Shown: positions 19,392 through 20,681 of the stretch, in pieces
Layout: every line of letters begins with the position of its first letter
Position numbering within the stretch: the first letter of the stretch is position 1
DNA from: Apostichopus leukothele
Taxonomy: Eukaryota > Echinodermata > Holothuroidea > Aspidochirotida > Stichopodidae
Reading direction: 5' to 3'
Assembly (NCBI GenBank): GCA_010014835.2
Contig: JAAAKB020171612.1
Location: 1-20,681, forward strand
Length of the DNA stretch: 20,681 bases
Program-made: the position numbers and the translations under genes
Notes under the pieces: model-generated
The model's input: the letters and a program-made list of their open reading frames with translations, nothing else
The model's database searches: none
What the model was told of the DNA's origin: nothing

Positions 19392-20681
19392 CTGAAATTA
19401 CCAGCAAAAAACATAACCCCACATAGTTTCTCATTTGTGTAAAAGATAGGTAAAACAGGTCATTTCCAATGATCAATTCTGACATGCATATATATACTCA
19501 TACAAGGGTGTTTACAACACTCACAATCTGTGTTTGAAAACATATTGAGTCTGATATATAATCCTAATAATCATAATAATAGGAAGGAAGTTAGAGGAAC
19601 ATGTCATGTCCTGTTAAATACTATATCTTGTGTTTCTAGCTCATCTTTCATGTTTTCCCCTGCCACTCACCATTGATGCTTGCATCACTGTGCCTGCATG
19701 CTCACTCCCCGACATGTAGGGGGTGTTTTTGCTAGTAATTTTGGTATGAATATTCATGATTCAACATAACTTTGAAGACAATGAACTGAATTTGTTATTG
19801 TTTCATACTTACCCCATTTTATTAAGGAAGGGAATTAATGGGTGAGGGATCGAAGCAAAGGGAAAAGTTTGGACCAAGCCGGGTATTTCTCACCCATTAT
19901 TGTAGCAATGATGGACTTTATCCATGTCTCTACCTAGATAACACCTACAGCTTGTAACTCAATGTTAATGGGTGTTAAACAAGCAAATTTAAATATTACA
20001 TATGTACTTCTGCACTGCTGCAATCAAGTTGTTTGCAATATACTAGATGTATGTACAAGACTGTGTGCCTGCCAACCTTTACTGTGTGAAGGTTAGACTC
20101 TAACTGTTATCAACCATATATCTTGTCTGACACAGTTTACATGCATGCATACAGTTATTCTTTCTTTGTTTTACACACCATTATATCATGTTTAATCTTA
20201 TAGTTTCGTTTTCTGGAGTACAATGTCCGTTCTAGTAGGACATTTTAATCTTAATGTTACCTAGTCAATGTATCTGTCACAGCTCACAAGCGTACATACA
20301 CTAATTGCTATACATTAATGTTATCTTCCGAGAAGTAGGCACTTTATGTATGCATGCATTGATATGTGTTACCTAGAAGAGATAAGATAATTTGTGTACA
20401 GTTGAATGATTAACAGACTATGGCTCTGCTAATTACATGCTATAAGAAAATAATTCAAAACCCTCCTGGGTAGAGAAAACATTTTGCTGTTGTACTTTAT
20501 AGCACACAGCATGGGTGAGTTTGAGTAAAATGGGGCTCTACAACTACTGAGCAAAGAGCCTGTACAAGATGTGCACAGGTCAAGGATCTCTGAATTAAAG
20601 TAACACGATCGTGTGAATGCATTCATAAGTATTCGAACACGCTGGATGAATTTCACATACTGACATGCTGGGGGGGGGGGG
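19392..20681 (-). other. Probable Y-box intron, mostly empty
   Basis: No exon of a cold-shock domain or helicase N-terminus was recognised on either strand. A donor-like ATG|GTGAGT at 19671/19670 could end a small exon (see findings). An 11-bp inverted repeat, TAATGGGTGAG and CTCACCCATTA, lies at 19836-19846 and 19889-19899. The window ends in a G12 run. Confidence 0.5.

Overview
The window is AT-rich, intron-containing DNA from an animal, most likely a marine invertebrate deuterostome; an echinoderm, perhaps a sea cucumber, is my best guess. The guess rests on protein family resemblance, short introns and the style of the dispersed repeats, and no marker in the window proves it. Everything recognisable as protein-coding lies on the minus strand. 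Most other open frames are chance frames or shadows of exons.

Region 1 (1 to about 3,420, decaying to about 3,560) is a tandem array of five diverged monomers. Short monomers (about 560-615 bp) alternate with long ones (794 and 841 bp) that carry an extra block of about 250 bp, so the real repeat is a dimer of about 1.35-1.45 kb. Region 2 (3,560-8,400) has no recognised gene. It holds a compact cluster of TATA, CCAAT, E-box, CRE and DR1-like sites at 4,468-4,720, a retroposon-like tail with an (AAAC)n end near 5,600, a hairpin at 5,449-5,469 and short dispersed repeat motifs.

Region 3 (about 8,420-17,749, minus) is the main gene: a DDX5/DDX17-type (p68/Dbp2 subfamily) DEAD-box RNA helicase. 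Ten exons with consistent GT-AG junctions and matching phases can be joined into 585 residues, covering the Q-motif tail through motif VI plus an RG-rich, Q/P-rich and Y/Q-rich C-terminal tail. The roughly 90-110 N-terminal residues expected for the family are not seen.

Region 4 (18,336-19,391, minus) holds two adjacent in-phase exons with the alternating acidic and arginine/aromatic islands of a Y-box (YBX1-type) protein tail. Its cold-shock domain must lie beyond the right edge, and I cannot find its last exon. Only 586 bp separate the last visible Y-box exon from the first visible helicase exon. In that gap neither the Y-box end nor the helicase start is recognisable, and direct splicing between the two exons would be out of frame. 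This junction is the oddest thing in the window: a nested or interleaved gene pair, an undetected exon, a chimeric transcript or an assembly join are all possible.

The Y-box introns carry a pair of related repeats 1.0 kb apart and a 119-bp retroposed insert flanked by perfect 13-bp direct repeats. Both gene products belong to families that act on mRNA (helicase remodelling and mRNP packaging), but nothing in the sequence shows that they work together. I found no CRISPR array, tRNA, rRNA or viral fossil.
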